From the NCBI RefSeq assembly GCF_030440575.1, contig NZ_CP047189.1, positions 62,001 through 126,000 of the forward strand: a DNA stretch of 64,000 nucleotides, written 5' to 3'. Origin of the DNA: Corynebacterium ciconiae DSM 44920 (GTDB lineage: Bacteria; Actinomycetota; Actinomycetes; Mycobacteriales; Mycobacteriaceae). Shown here one piece after another: positions 1 through 8,733 of the stretch (positions are counted from its first letter, which is position 1; each line of letters begins with the position of its first letter). The position numbers and the translations under genes were made by a program. The notes below the pieces were generated by a model. It was not told where the DNA came from. It made no database searches and saw only the letters and a program-made list of their open reading frames with translations.

Positions 1-213
1 ATGTCTTCTGTTGAGACTGTGTCACGAGCAGCGTTGCAATGACGAAAACGGATCCGAAGTAGTCGGTCCAGAGTGTCTGAGTGTGACGAGGCGGTTGCGC
101 GTTGGAGCGGCGAGGGGTTGGCGGTCCTCGAGGAGGCGCCGAGGTTATGCTTAGCCGTAGGCGCGAGATAGTAAAAATAATAAAAATAGTAAAAGATAGT
201 AAAGGGAGGCGTC
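1..213. other. Upstream region with A+T-rich direct repeats, no gene
   Basis: I see no credible gene here. The distal part, 168-204, is sharply A+T-rich in an otherwise GC-rich window. It contains three copies of ATAGTAAAR at 168-176, 186-194 and 196-204, directly upstream of a GGGAGG ribosome binding site (204-209) and the ATG at 214. The repeats may be an operator or UP-like element for the AAA ATPase gene, but this is inference only. Confidence 0.5.
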
Positions 214-1377
214 ATGAACCGCTCAGCTAACCCGTTCCGAGCCACGCTCGGATCGACACCGCCATACCTGGCGGGGCGGGCTTCGGAGCTGGCAGAATTT
301 CGTTACGCACTCGAAGAAGGTCCTGGGGCGCATGAACGGGTCACTGTAGTGACTGGGTTACGAGGTGTGGGCAAGACGGTTCTGCTTAACGCCTACGAGG
401 ATGAAGCGAGGGAGCAGTCGTGGCACGTTATCTCTGAGACCGCGACGCGCGGGTTCACGCAGAGGCTCACTGATACCTTGTTTCGTTTAACAGAGGATCG
501 GCACGACCAAGGTAGGAGAAAACTTACAGGCCTGAATATAGCCGCCTTGGGAGGCGTGCAGCTGTCGACTCCGACTGACTACTGTCCACAGCCGACTCTT
601 CGAGAGGTGCTGACTCAGTATCTCGATATTCAGGAAAATATTGATAGAGCCTTGGACCAAAAGCCGGTCGGACTACTGATCACAGTGGACGAGCTGCACT
701 ACAATCGCACAGAAGAAATCACAGACTTCGGCGCCGTAATACAACATCTCGTGCGCGAAGACCGGCAGATTGCTGTTGCTATGGCGGGGATACCGCAATC
801 CGTAAATCCTCTCTTAGCAGACGCTGGTGGAGACAACCCTGTGACATTTCTGCGCCGTGCAAACCGCGTAGATCTTGGTCTTATTGCCGATGATGATGTT
901 CGCCGAGCGCTCAAAGAGCCAGTTGAAAATAGTGGTTGTCGTTTCACGCCGGAAGCATTGGAAAGTGCGGTGCAGGCGTGCGCAGGGTATCCCTTCATGA
1001 TTCAGCTGGTTGGACAAGAGAGTTTCCGACACCGCGAGGGGGAAATGATCAGCGTGGCCTCTGTGGAATTGGGGGCAGCAAAGGCGAAGCGCAAGCTGGG
1101 TCAGCTGGTACACGAGGCATCGCTGCGCGACCTCTCAAACGTCGATCGCACATTCCTTGCAGCGATGGCCGCAGATGACGGCCCATCAAAAACAAGGGAC
1201 ATAGCCACTCGTATGGGCGTAGATGCGCAGTATGTGGGCACCTATCGTCGTCGGCTCATTGAGGCTGAGATGATCACGGCCGTGGGGCACGGGTTGGTGG
1301 ATTTCGAACTGCCCTTCATGCGTTCCTACCTGCGTGATCACATGAGTGGTGGACGCTCTAGGAGACTAACGGCGTAG
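214..1377 (+). CDS. AAA ATPase of the archaeal-ATPase/ORC-like type
   Basis: This 387-residue P-loop ATPase has Walker A GLRGVGKT (about residues 48-55) and Walker B LLITVDE (about 154-160). The C-terminal third is helical and looks like a winged helix. This is the architecture of AAA_16/archaeal-type ATPases, which are often accessory proteins of unknown target. I see no transmembrane segment. GGGAGG at 204-209 supports the ATG at 214. The gene stands alone, and its 3' end overlaps the 3' end of convergent hrpB by 12 bp (1366-1377). The upstream DNA is A+T-rich with direct repeats, unlike the surrounding genes, which suggests acquisition. Its cellular role is not known. Confidence 0.75.
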   Translation: MNRSANPFRATLGSTPPYLAGRASELAEFRYALEEGPGAHERVTVVTGLRGVGKTVLLNAYEDEAREQSWHVISETATRGFTQRLTDTLFRLTEDRHDQGRRKLTGLNIAALGGVQLSTPTDYCPQPTLREVLTQYLDIQENIDRALDQKPVGLLITVDELHYNRTEEITDFGAVIQHLVREDRQIAVAMAGIPQSVNPLLADAGGDNPVTFLRRANRVDLGLIADDDVRRALKEPVENSGCRFTPEALESAVQACAGYPFMIQLVGQESFRHREGEMISVASVELGAAKAKRKLGQLVHEASLRDLSNVDRTFLAAMAADDGPSKTRDIATRMGVDAQYVGTYRRRLIEAEMITAVGHGLVDFELPFMRSYLRDHMSGGRSRRLTA

Positions 1378-3780
1378 CTGGGCTGTGGTTTTTCGGGTGG
1401 CTGGTGCGGTGCGGGGATCCTCCGGCCAAGGATGCTTGGGGTAGCGCCCTCGCATGTCGGCGCGCACGTCTGCATAGGCGCCGTCCCAAAAGCGGGTGAG
1501 GTTATCGGTGATCGCCACGGGCCGGCCGGCAGGAGAGAGCAGCTCGAAACGGATGCGCGTGCCGAGTATCTCGGGGCTGTCTTCGAGGCCGAAGCACTCC
1601 TGGAGTTTTACTTGCACGCTGGGTTGTTCCTCGCTGTAGTCCACGGGGATTGATCGCCCCGAGGGCACGGCGATACTGGCGGGCACATCCTTATCAAAGT
1701 CCTGGGCCGCCGGCCAGGGCAGCAGGGCGGACAGCGCCTGGTGCATGTCGATCTCTGCCAATGGCATGCCCTCGGCGAGTCGCGGGTAGTGCATGCTCAA
1801 CCAGACAGGGGCGGCGGCAATCAGTCCGGCGTCGCTGACATCTGGCCACGTCGTGTCGTGGGCGTGGTAGAAGGCCATGCGCTGGCGAAGCTGCAAAGCG
1901 GCGGCACTCCAGTGGAAATCGCGCAGCCCATCCCCCTCGAGAGCACGGGCGAGCGCTTCTTCTACCTCGTCTACGGGCACAGTGGTCGGGGTAGACGCCA
2001 GCTCGATTGCGCCGATGCGTCGGATCTTGCGGGCACTGAGCTTGCCGTGGCGCACCTGCACCGTGGTGGTGCTGGTAGGCGGATAGAGCTGATGTATCTC
2101 CTGTTCATCGACTATCGCGGCGCGACGAATAATAGGCAGAGCCTGCTGGTTGGTGCCGCGGCTCATCTCCGCTACCGCCAGCCACCGAGCGCCGCGCAGC
2201 TGCGCATCCATCAGCCGCGCCCTGGTGCCGGCGGTGGTGAGATAGATGTGCTGCTCGGCATCGACTAGGCGGGCCACCATATCCGGCAAGGCCAGTGCAA
2301 TCACCCCGCCGGCAGATAACTGCTGCGCATCCCCGGTCTGCTTGGCGGAGGCAGCGGTGGCGATTCGGGTGAAACGACTGGTCTCTCGCGTCACCTGCGG
2401 CGAGTTGCTGGGGGTGCTGAGATCCGTGGAGCTGCCCACCGTGAGTTCGGCAAGCACCGGTGCGGCAGCTGTGCCCGCACTCAGTAGCGCATGGGCGCAG
2501 CGGGGATCGGCGGGAATGGTGGAGATCATCCGGCCGTGCTCGGTGATGGCTCCGCGTGCATCCACAGCATTGATGCCGCGCAGCACTTCCTCGGCGGCGG
2601 AGAGTGCGGCCGGCGGGGGAGTGTCGAGAAGCGGGAAGCCCTCGCCCCGGGGGCTGCCCCAGCTGGCCAAGGTGAGTGCCGCCTGGGTGAGATCCGAGGT
2701 AGCGATCTCTGGGGCGGGATAGGCGGGCGCGGCAGCATAACTACGCTGTTCGCACAGCCGAATCGCGGTACCTGGCCCGAGACGGCCGGCACGGCCGGCG
2801 CGCTGATCCATGGCCGAACGCGCGGCGGTGATGGTGATTAGACCCGTCATGGCGCGGAGATTATCGCGGCGCGGCACCCGCGCTAAGCCCGCATCCACCA
2901 CGGTGTGTACCCCGGGCACGGTGAGAGAGGACTCCGCAATCGAGGTGGCCAGCACAATTCGCGGCTCTTTGCCACCGCGCACGATCGCCGCCTGGTCTTT
3001 CGCGCTCAGTCCGCCATGCAGCTGTGCATGCGGGCCGTGCAGCTGCTCGGCCACGCGCTCTATTTCCCGACGTCCCGGTAGGAAAACCAGGACCGAGCCG
3101 GCAGACTCGGCCAAAGCATCATCGGCCACCTGCGCCGTCCAGGACAGAAACTCGCGGGTCACACCCCGTTCGTCGAGGCGCGCCGGGCCGGGTTGGTAGC
3201 GGATGTCTACCTCGTGGAGGGCGGCGTCGACGTGATGGAGGGTGGCGTCGATAAGCGTGGCGAAGGCGCGGGCATCCACGGTGGCGGACATGGCGACAAG
3301 CTGGAGATCCTCGCGCAGCAGACGCAGCTCGGTGAGCATGCCGAGGGCGAGATCGGTATCGAGGTTGCGTTCGTGGACCTCGTCGAGGATCACGGCGGAT
3401 ATGCCGGCGAGTTCGGGGTCGCTGAGTAGCATGCGCACCAGCACGCCTGGGGTGACGAACTCGATGAGGCTGCCCGGCTCGCTTTGGCCGCGCACAGCGA
3501 AGCCGATGTCGCTATGCGGGCTGCGATGCAGCTGACGAAGGCGCTGTGCGGCGGCAATCACCGCCACTCGCCGCGGCGCGGTAACCAGCACCTTCCCAGG
3601 GATTGAGCGCTCGTAGAGCGCATTGGCCACAGCCGGCGGAATGAGGGTGGTTTTACCTGTACCAGGCGGGGCATGCACCACGGTGGCGCCGCGTTCGGCG
3701 AGACGCTGCTGGAACAGCGCGATATCGCGGGCGACCGGCAGGCCAGCGCCTATCGCGGCAAGATCACAGGGAAGGCTCAT
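1366..3780 (-). CDS. hrpB: ATP-dependent helicase HrpB
   Basis: This is a DEAH-family superfamily 2 helicase of about 804 residues, the usual HrpB length. Visible motifs are Walker A APPGTGKT (about residues 37-44), the DEVH box (LDEVHERNLDTD), motif III MSATVDA, the HrpB/HrpA-type segment SIAESSLTVPGVHTVVDAG, and motif VI QRAGRAGR. The C-terminal half matches the HrpB-specific region. An upstream in-frame extension to 3957 is rejected because it overlaps the acetyltransferase gene; ATG at 3780 leaves a 10-bp gap to that gene. The substrate of HrpB is poorly defined in bacteria and is presumably RNA. One copy of the repeated 12-mer lies inside at 3245-3256. Confidence 0.93.
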   Translation of the reverse strand: MSLPCDLAAIGAGLPVARDIALFQQRLAERGATVVHAPPGTGKTTLIPPAVANALYERSIPGKVLVTAPRRVAVIAAAQRLRQLHRSPHSDIGFAVRGQSEPGSLIEFVTPGVLVRMLLSDPELAGISAVILDEVHERNLDTDLALGMLTELRLLREDLQLVAMSATVDARAFATLIDATLHHVDAALHEVDIRYQPGPARLDERGVTREFLSWTAQVADDALAESAGSVLVFLPGRREIERVAEQLHGPHAQLHGGLSAKDQAAIVRGGKEPRIVLATSIAESSLTVPGVHTVVDAGLARVPRRDNLRAMTGLITITAARSAMDQRAGRAGRLGPGTAIRLCEQRSYAAAPAYPAPEIATSDLTQAALTLASWGSPRGEGFPLLDTPPPAALSAAEEVLRGINAVDARGAITEHGRMISTIPADPRCAHALLSAGTAAAPVLAELTVGSSTDLSTPSNSPQVTRETSRFTRIATAASAKQTGDAQQLSAGGVIALALPDMVARLVDAEQHIYLTTAGTRARLMDAQLRGARWLAVAEMSRGTNQQALPIIRRAAIVDEQEIHQLYPPTSTTTVQVRHGKLSARKIRRIGAIELASTPTTVPVDEVEEALARALEGDGLRDFHWSAAALQLRQRMAFYHAHDTTWPDVSDAGLIAAAPVWLSMHYPRLAEGMPLAEIDMHQALSALLPWPAAQDFDKDVPASIAVPSGRSIPVDYSEEQPSVQVKLQECFGLEDSPEILGTRIRFELLSPAGRPVAITDNLTRFWDGAYADVRADMRGRYPKHPWPEDPRTAPATRKTTAQLRR
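3245..3256 (-). repeat. 12-mer GCTTATCGACGC, copy 1 (within hrpB)
   Basis: Exact copy in minus orientation. It is followed in its own orientation by CACC, part of the extended consensus GCTTATCGACGCCWC. Confidence 0.85.
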
Positions 3781-3790
3781 GGTGGAGAGG

Positions 3791-4414
3791 CTAGCGCTTG
3801 GTGATGGTGCGTCGATAGTCCATGGCGCGTACTGGTACCTCCGGCGGAAGTTGGGAGCGCTCCCACCGGTCTTCTCTGTCTGCGAGCTTATCGACGACAC
3901 GAGCCGGAACCCCCAGCGCAAGGGAATCAGCGGGAACATCGGCGGTGACCACCGCACCTGCGCCGATCACCGACCGGGCCCCGATCCGCACCCCCGGAAG
4001 GACCGTGACGCCTGCTCCGATCCACACATCCTCTTCGATAGTGATGGGGTTGGCCTTTTCCCAGCCGTGGCGGCGCATCTCTACGTCATAGACCGGATGG
4101 TTGATGGTGATGAGGCGAACATCTGGGCCGATCATCGCGCCCTTTTCAATGTTCACGGGGGCAGAGTCCAAAATAGTGACCTTGGCGTTAATAAATACCT
4201 CGGGGCCAATGAAGGTATTACGCCCGTACTCGATATAGGCCGGTGCCACGATCGTGGCGGAACCGCCGAAAGCGCCCAGCCATTCCTCCGCGATCGCATG
4301 GGCCCGCTCAGTGTTTCGCTCCTCGTTGAAATCCCGCATCAGGGTCTGCGAGCGGCGATGTACCGCGTTGAGGGTCTCATTATCGATGGGTAGGTGCCAT
4401 TCGCCCTTAGCCAT
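3791..4414 (-). CDS. maa: Sugar O-acetyltransferase (maltose/galactoside acetyltransferase family)
   Basis: This 207-residue hexapeptide-repeat acyltransferase belongs to the LacA/Maa family. The N-terminal helical Mac domain (about residues 5-60) is followed by left-handed beta-helix repeats. The segment TINHPVYDVEMRR carries the family catalytic histidine, and WIGAGVTVLPGVRIG and VIGAGAVVTADVP are typical hexapeptide turns. The enzyme transfers acetyl from acetyl-CoA to a sugar hydroxyl in the cytoplasm; the actual sugar cannot be told. It lies 10 bp upstream of hrpB on the same strand and may be cotranscribed with it. Confidence 0.9.
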   Translation of the reverse strand: MAKGEWHLPIDNETLNAVHRRSQTLMRDFNEERNTERAHAIAEEWLGAFGGSATIVAPAYIEYGRNTFIGPEVFINAKVTILDSAPVNIEKGAMIGPDVRLITINHPVYDVEMRRHGWEKANPITIEEDVWIGAGVTVLPGVRIGARSVIGAGAVVTADVPADSLALGVPARVVDKLADREDRWERSQLPPEVPVRAMDYRRTITKR

Positions 4415-4570
4415 CTACTCGAAGGTGGAATAGGTACCGACATCAAAACTCATGCCCACCCATTGTAGGCGCGCACGGGGGTAAGCGGTGACGGGGTATT
4501 CATCCAGCGTGTGGGCCAGTTAGAGGGCCATGGGGCGGAGGTGGCGGTGGGTGGTGTCCGGTGCTCTTTC

Positions 4571-4576
4571 TAGAGT
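4571..4576 (+). promoter_or_regulatory. -10 box of the tag gene (leaderless spacing)
   Basis: TAGAGT ends exactly 7 nt before the ATG at 4584, so transcription would begin at or next to the start codon. This spacing selects 4584 over the upstream in-frame start at 4530. Confidence 0.55.
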
Positions 4577-4583
4577 GCAGGGC

Positions 4584-5252
4584 ATGAACACCACCACTGC
4601 TTGCCCGAACGATACTGCCCACCCGGGAGCGTCTAGCCCAGAGGCTTCTGATACTTCATCGCCGCGTGCCCTCACCCCTGAGCAGCGCGGTCTGACCCAA
4701 GGCGAGGATGGCCGTTGGCGCATCCCTTGGGGTAATCAGACACCTGAACTGCGTGACTACTACGACACCGAATGGGCCCATCCCGTGCGGGATGAGCGCG
4801 GCCTCTACGAGCGGCTCGTGCTGGAGGGCTTCCAAGCTGGTTTATCCTGGCGCACTATCTTGCACAAACGCCCAGCGCTACGCGAGGCCTTCGCATACTT
4901 TGATCCCGATGAGGTGGCGCGGTGGGGCGAGGCGGAGATAGACAGGCTGCTGCAGAATCCCGAGATTATTAGAAACCGCGCCAAGATCACCGCGGCTATC
5001 TCCAATGCTCAGGTGCTGCTGCGCACGCGTGAGACCGCCTCCTTGCCCGATCTCATCGCCCGCTACCAGCAGCCATTGGGCAGTCGTTTTGCCCACGTGG
5101 ACGAGATTCCCACCACCAGCGCTGAAGCTGAGCATCTAGCCCGCGAGCTCAAAAGCCTTGGGTATCGTTTTGTAGGGCCCACCACCTGCTACGCACTGAT
5201 GCAGGCTGTCGGGCTGGTGGAAACACGAGTGGAGGGAGAATCACGATGCTGA
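4584..5252 (+). CDS. tag: DNA-3-methyladenine glycosylase I
   Basis: This 222-residue protein matches the Tag family of base-excision repair, which removes 3-methyladenine from DNA. Family landmarks are YYDTEWAHPVRDERGLYERL, LEGFQAGLSW, the helix-hairpin region NPEIIRNRAKITAAI, and the C-terminal FVGPTTCYALMQAVGLV. About 40 residues at the N-terminus (Ser/Pro/Thr-rich) precede the conserved domain, and the N-terminal zinc-ligand cysteine of E. coli Tag is not evident. The start at 4584 is chosen from the TAGAGT -10 box 7 nt upstream. The stop overlaps the start of the next gene by 7 bp, so the two are probably cotranscribed. Confidence 0.93.
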   Translation: MNTTTACPNDTAHPGASSPEASDTSSPRALTPEQRGLTQGEDGRWRIPWGNQTPELRDYYDTEWAHPVRDERGLYERLVLEGFQAGLSWRTILHKRPALREAFAYFDPDEVARWGEAEIDRLLQNPEIIRNRAKITAAISNAQVLLRTRETASLPDLIARYQQPLGSRFAHVDEIPTTSAEAEHLARELKSLGYRFVGPTTCYALMQAVGLVETRVEGESRC

Positions 5253-6007
5253 ACAAGAAACAGCTCACCATCGCCGGCGTCACCGGGGTACTCACCATGC
5301 CTGCGCAGCCACGCGAAACCCTTGTGGTGATGGCGCACTGTTTTGGCTGCTCCAAAGAAACCAAGATCTTGGTCAAGCTCGCCCGCTTCCTCGCCGACCA
5401 GGGCTACAGCTCGCTGCGCATGGACTTCTCCCGTCATCTCTACTCCACCTATATCGGCGAGCTCGAGGCAGTCACCCAGGCCATGCTCGGCCACGTGCCG
5501 GTTGGTGGGCACGACGGCGAGGCGGCAGCTGATGCCGGGGCGGCAGCAACGGCGCGGTTTTCGCGGGTGATTCTGCTCGGGCACTCGCTCGGCGGACTGG
5601 CCGTGCTGAGTGCTGCGGCACGAAGCCGCACTACCGGATTGGCGGCACACTTAAGCGGGGCTGTGGTGCTTTCCGCTCCTGCTACCGCGCATCACGTGGA
5701 GGCCGCAGCCGCTGATGTGCCTGATCTGGATCCCAGCTTGGTGGATGCTGCATTCCTCGAGGATGTCGCGGCCACTGCAGAGACTGAGTTCTCTGACTGC
5801 CAGCTACCAGTGCTCATTGTGCACCCCGAGGAGGATTCCGTGGTGGGCTTCGAGCATGGCCAACGCCTGCAGGAACTGTTGCCGCACAGCGAGCTTATTG
5901 TGGTGCCGCACTGTGCTGATCACATGTTTGTCTCCACCGCGGCCCGCACCGCCGCCGAGGAGGCTATCAAGCGGTGGCTGCCGCAGCGCGAAGGCGGTAC
6001 GGCATAG
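5246..6007 (+). CDS. Alpha/beta hydrolase
   Basis: This 253-residue cytoplasmic alpha/beta-hydrolase has the nucleophile elbow GHSLGG (about residues 113-118). HPEEDSVVG supplies a probable acid residue and HCADHMF the catalytic histidine. The N-terminal half (LVVMAHCFGCSKETKILVKLA and LRMDFSRH) resembles the hydrolase part of alpha/beta hydrolase-OsmC proteins, but no OsmC domain follows. The substrate is unknown. The start overlaps the end of tag (5246-5252), and GGAGGGAG lies just upstream, so translational coupling is likely. Confidence 0.85.
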   Translation: MLNKKQLTIAGVTGVLTMPAQPRETLVVMAHCFGCSKETKILVKLARFLADQGYSSLRMDFSRHLYSTYIGELEAVTQAMLGHVPVGGHDGEAAADAGAAATARFSRVILLGHSLGGLAVLSAAARSRTTGLAAHLSGAVVLSAPATAHHVEAAAADVPDLDPSLVDAAFLEDVAATAETEFSDCQLPVLIVHPEEDSVVGFEHGQRLQELLPHSELIVVPHCADHMFVSTAARTAAEEAIKRWLPQREGGTA

Positions 6008-6133
6008 CGAGAGTTACATGGATTAACGCGCAGCGGCCGGATAATTCAATAGTATTGGGCCAGAACACAATCCACCGGGCCACGTGATACGGCGGTCTGG
6101 GCAGACACGTTCTCCAGCGAAAGGCCGGCATCC

Positions 6134-6781
6134 ATGATGAATAATCGAACGAGCCGAAGCACCACGATCCTCGCACTTCTTGCGAGCGCCACGCTCGCTG
6201 GGTGTTCCCTCCTAGGAGGCCCCGACGGCGAGGATTCCTCTTCCGATCATGCGTCCGATCATGCAGACAGCAGTGCCACCTCGCAGCACACTCCCAGCAC
6301 GGTGACCTCGACCAGCACCGTAAAGGCGGACTCCAGCTCCAGCGAGAGCACCACGGACGTTGATGGCGATACCCCGCGGTGTTCGGGACACAGCGCCGAG
6401 CAGGCCCTACAGGAAAGTATTTCTCAAGTACGGCCCTGGGAGGGAGGTGTGCCGTGGAGCAGTGATTATCCCCAAACGGGAATGTTTGACGATTGCGCGG
6501 CACTATCGGCCATCGTGATCACCATCGAAGGCGCCACTGGCTCCTCGCCCTTTCACATTCTGCTCTATCACTACGGAGAGTATCTCGGCACCGCCACCTA
6601 TGAGCCTTATGGCTTCTCGCCCACGGTGGACCGGGTAGACGATGCCACCCTGTCGGTGATCTATCACTGGCCTCGCCCGGGTGAAGGCACCGCAAATAGG
6701 ACTGGCGAGTCGCACGCTGAGTTCCACTGGGATGAAGAAGCCCAGAAGGTGATCATGTCCGGCGAGCTGCCCCCGGACTAA
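6134..6781 (+). CDS. LppP/LprE family lipoprotein
   Basis: This is a predicted lipoprotein of 215 residues. A short charged N-terminus and hydrophobic stretch end in the lipobox LAGC with Cys24. A Ser/Thr/Asp-rich linker (about 30-75) follows, then a globular domain. The pattern DDCAALSAIVITIEGATGSS followed by HILLYHYGEYLGTAT is characteristic of mycobacterial/corynebacterial LppP/LprE proteins. It should be anchored to the outer face of the membrane; the function is unknown. The protein at 34034-34663 (minus strand) has a similar C-terminal layout and may be a distant paralogue. Confidence 0.82.
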   Translation: MMNNRTSRSTTILALLASATLAGCSLLGGPDGEDSSSDHASDHADSSATSQHTPSTVTSTSTVKADSSSSESTTDVDGDTPRCSGHSAEQALQESISQVRPWEGGVPWSSDYPQTGMFDDCAALSAIVITIEGATGSSPFHILLYHYGEYLGTATYEPYGFSPTVDRVDDATLSVIYHWPRPGEGTANRTGESHAEFHWDEEAQKVIMSGELPPD

Positions 6782-6842
6782 TACCACCCAAGGGTGCGGG
6801 GAATAGTTCAGGCCGCCCCCAGTGTCGGAGGGTTTTGCCATA

Positions 6843-7607
6843 ATGGCCACTATGGCCGAGAACACACTGAATGAGAAGTATCCGAACCTGAACACGACGG
6901 GCCGCACCGCGGTAGTCACCGGGGCCTCCGCCGGTATCGGCGCCGCCTGCGCCCGAGCACTAGCCGCCGATGGTTGGACGGTGATCGTGGGGGCCCGCCG
7001 CCGCGAACAGCTTGCCGAGTTGGCAGAAGAGATCGGCGGCATCGCTATGCCTCTCGATGTCACCGACCAAGAGTCGGTGGATGCTTTCTGCTCCCAGATC
7101 TCCCGCTGCGACCTGCTGGTTAATAACGCCGGTGGCGCCAAGGGCCTTGACTCGGTGGAAGAGGGCGATATTGATGAATGGCAGTGGATGTATGACGTGA
7201 ACGTGCTCGGCACACTCCGTCTCACCCAAGCACTCCTGCCGCTGCTGCGCTCCGCTCCAGAGGAGGCCGGGCAGATTATCAATATGAGCTCAGTGGCAGG
7301 GCACAACGTGTACGCCGGTGGCGGCGGCTATAACGCCGCGAAGTTCGGGGTGGCCGCCCTGACGCGGGCGCTGCGCATTGAAACCCGGGAAGAACCCATT
7401 CGCGTGGTGGAGGTCTGCCCGGGGCGAGTGAAAACAGACTTCTCTCTCAACCGCTTCCGCGGCGATCAGAACCAAGCGGAGGAGGTGTATGCCGACAAGC
7501 TCAACCTGACGGCCGAAGACATCGCCGAAACGGTGCGCTGGATCGCTGCTCTGCCGGCACACATGAATGTCGATCACATCACGCTGCGCCCGCGCGACCA
7601 GATCTAG
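6843..7607 (+). CDS. Short-chain dehydrogenase/reductase (YdfG-like)
   Basis: This classical SDR of about 254 residues has the cofactor loop TGASAGIG, the NNAGG motif, the catalytic Ser in INMSSVAGH and the YNAAK motif (Tyr-x-x-x-Lys). The C-terminal VVEVCPGRVKTDFS resembles the YdfG/serine (3-hydroxy acid) dehydrogenase group. It most likely oxidises a 3-hydroxy acid or reduces a small carbonyl with NADP(H); the substrate is not determinable. GGAGGG at 6827-6832 sits 10 nt before ATG 6843, which excludes the in-frame GTG at 6822 because that lies upstream of this ribosome binding site. Confidence 0.9.
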   Translation: MATMAENTLNEKYPNLNTTGRTAVVTGASAGIGAACARALAADGWTVIVGARRREQLAELAEEIGGIAMPLDVTDQESVDAFCSQISRCDLLVNNAGGAKGLDSVEEGDIDEWQWMYDVNVLGTLRLTQALLPLLRSAPEEAGQIINMSSVAGHNVYAGGGGYNAAKFGVAALTRALRIETREEPIRVVEVCPGRVKTDFSLNRFRGDQNQAEEVYADKLNLTAEDIAETVRWIAALPAHMNVDHITLRPRDQI

Positions 7608-7661
7608 AATTGCTTTCTGTTCAGTCCCAGGCTGCCACCACGTTGAGGGAGGAAAACCCCC

Positions 7662-8348
7662 ATGTTCAGCTCCCTTATAAGCCTGTGCGCAGTCTGGATC
7701 GTTGCGCTTATATCCCCAGGCCCGGATGTGTTCCAGATTCTGCGCACAGCCTCCAGGCAGCGGCGCGCCGGGGTGCTGGTGGCCTTAGGTATCTGCCTTG
7801 GTAACACGGTGTGGATCCTCGCCTCCCTGGCCGGGCTCTCGGCGCTAGTGACCACCCACCCTGGGGTGCTGAATCTGCTGAAGCTGATCGGCGGCGGCTA
7901 CCTGCTTTATCTCGGCATCACGGCCCTTTCTGGGGTGGTGGCCGCCTACAGGGCGTCGACACGCCGCACCGCAGCGGATAGCGCCGAGGTGGAAAAGACG
8001 GCCATCAGTGGATCCATCCCTGCGAGCACGGCGGCTCAGCTGCGGCTCGGGGTGGCCACCAACTTGTCGAATCCGAAGGCCATTTTGTTCTTCGGCGCGG
8101 TGTTTGCCCAATTTATCTCCGCGGAGAGCGGCGTGATGGAAAAGCTGCTCATCGTTGTGTGTCTCGAAGTGATCCAGCTGCTCTGGTTTGTGGGGGTGGC
8201 CGTGGCGGTGAGTACAGTCAGCGCCACGCTGCGCCGCTACTCGGCGGCCATCGATACGCTCAGTGGCACCTTCTTTGCTGGGTTCGGCTTATACATGTGC
8301 CTCTCGGGGGCGAAGGAGCTTCTCGGCCCTGTGCGGGCCCTGTCCTAG
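7662..8348 (+). CDS. LysE/RhtB family amino-acid exporter
   Basis: This 228-residue integral membrane protein has about six hydrophobic segments. It opens with the family signature ISPGPDVFQILRTASRQ near residue 18, typical of LysE/RhtB exporters. A second conserved element, LGVATNLSNPKAILFFGAVF, lies near residue 130. Such proteins export amino acids or analogues across the inner membrane by proton exchange. Which amino acid is exported cannot be inferred. The gene follows the SDR by 54 bp on the same strand; AGGGAGGAAAA precedes the start. Confidence 0.92.
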   Translation: MFSSLISLCAVWIVALISPGPDVFQILRTASRQRRAGVLVALGICLGNTVWILASLAGLSALVTTHPGVLNLLKLIGGGYLLYLGITALSGVVAAYRASTRRTAADSAEVEKTAISGSIPASTAAQLRLGVATNLSNPKAILFFGAVFAQFISAESGVMEKLLIVVCLEVIQLLWFVGVAVAVSTVSATLRRYSAAIDTLSGTFFAGFGLYMCLSGAKELLGPVRALS

Positions 8349-8416
8349 GCCCCGCTGCCGCGGGCGGTGGTAGCTACGCGTGTGGGCGGTGTGCCACGGT
8401 GGTGCTGCTCGCTGAC

Positions 8417-8422
8417 TACACT
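8417..8422 (+). promoter_or_regulatory. -10 box of the S4-protein gene
   Basis: TACACT ends 8 nt before the ATG at 8431, compatible with a leaderless or nearly leaderless transcript. Confidence 0.5.
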
Positions 8423-8430
8423 GACACACG

Positions 8431-8730
8431 ATGAACATCTCAGAACCAATTGATGTAGCGATTAGCACCGACACTATTAAGCTCGGGCAGTTTGTAAAGC
8501 TCGCCAACCTCCTCGACACCGGTGGTGCGGCCAAGTCCGCCATCGCTGAGGGCGAGGTGTATGTCAACGACGAGCAGGAAACTCGCCGCGGCAAGACACT
8601 GCGCCACGGGGATGTGGTGCGCGTCGGCGGGCTGCAGGCGCGGGTATCCACCTCGGATGAGGATGATGACTTCTTCGACGAAGCCACCGCGAATGATGAT
8701 TTCGACCCCGAGAAGTGGAGGAACCTCTAA
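8431..8730 (+). CDS. S4-domain RNA-binding protein (YaaA/YbcJ-like)
   Basis: This 99-residue protein consists of a single S4-like domain: IKLGQFVKLANLLDTGG, AIAEGEVYVNDEQETRRGK, then LRHGDVVRV. The tail is acidic (DEDDDFFDEATANDDFD). Stand-alone S4 proteins of this type bind structured RNA, often ribosome-associated; the target is unknown. The acidic tail is an addition to the usual about 70-residue domain. The next gene starts 3 bp after the stop, indicating an operon. Confidence 0.88.
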   Translation: MNISEPIDVAISTDTIKLGQFVKLANLLDTGGAAKSAIAEGEVYVNDEQETRRGKTLRHGDVVRVGGLQARVSTSDEDDDFFDEATANDDFDPEKWRNL

Positions 8731-8733
8731 GCC

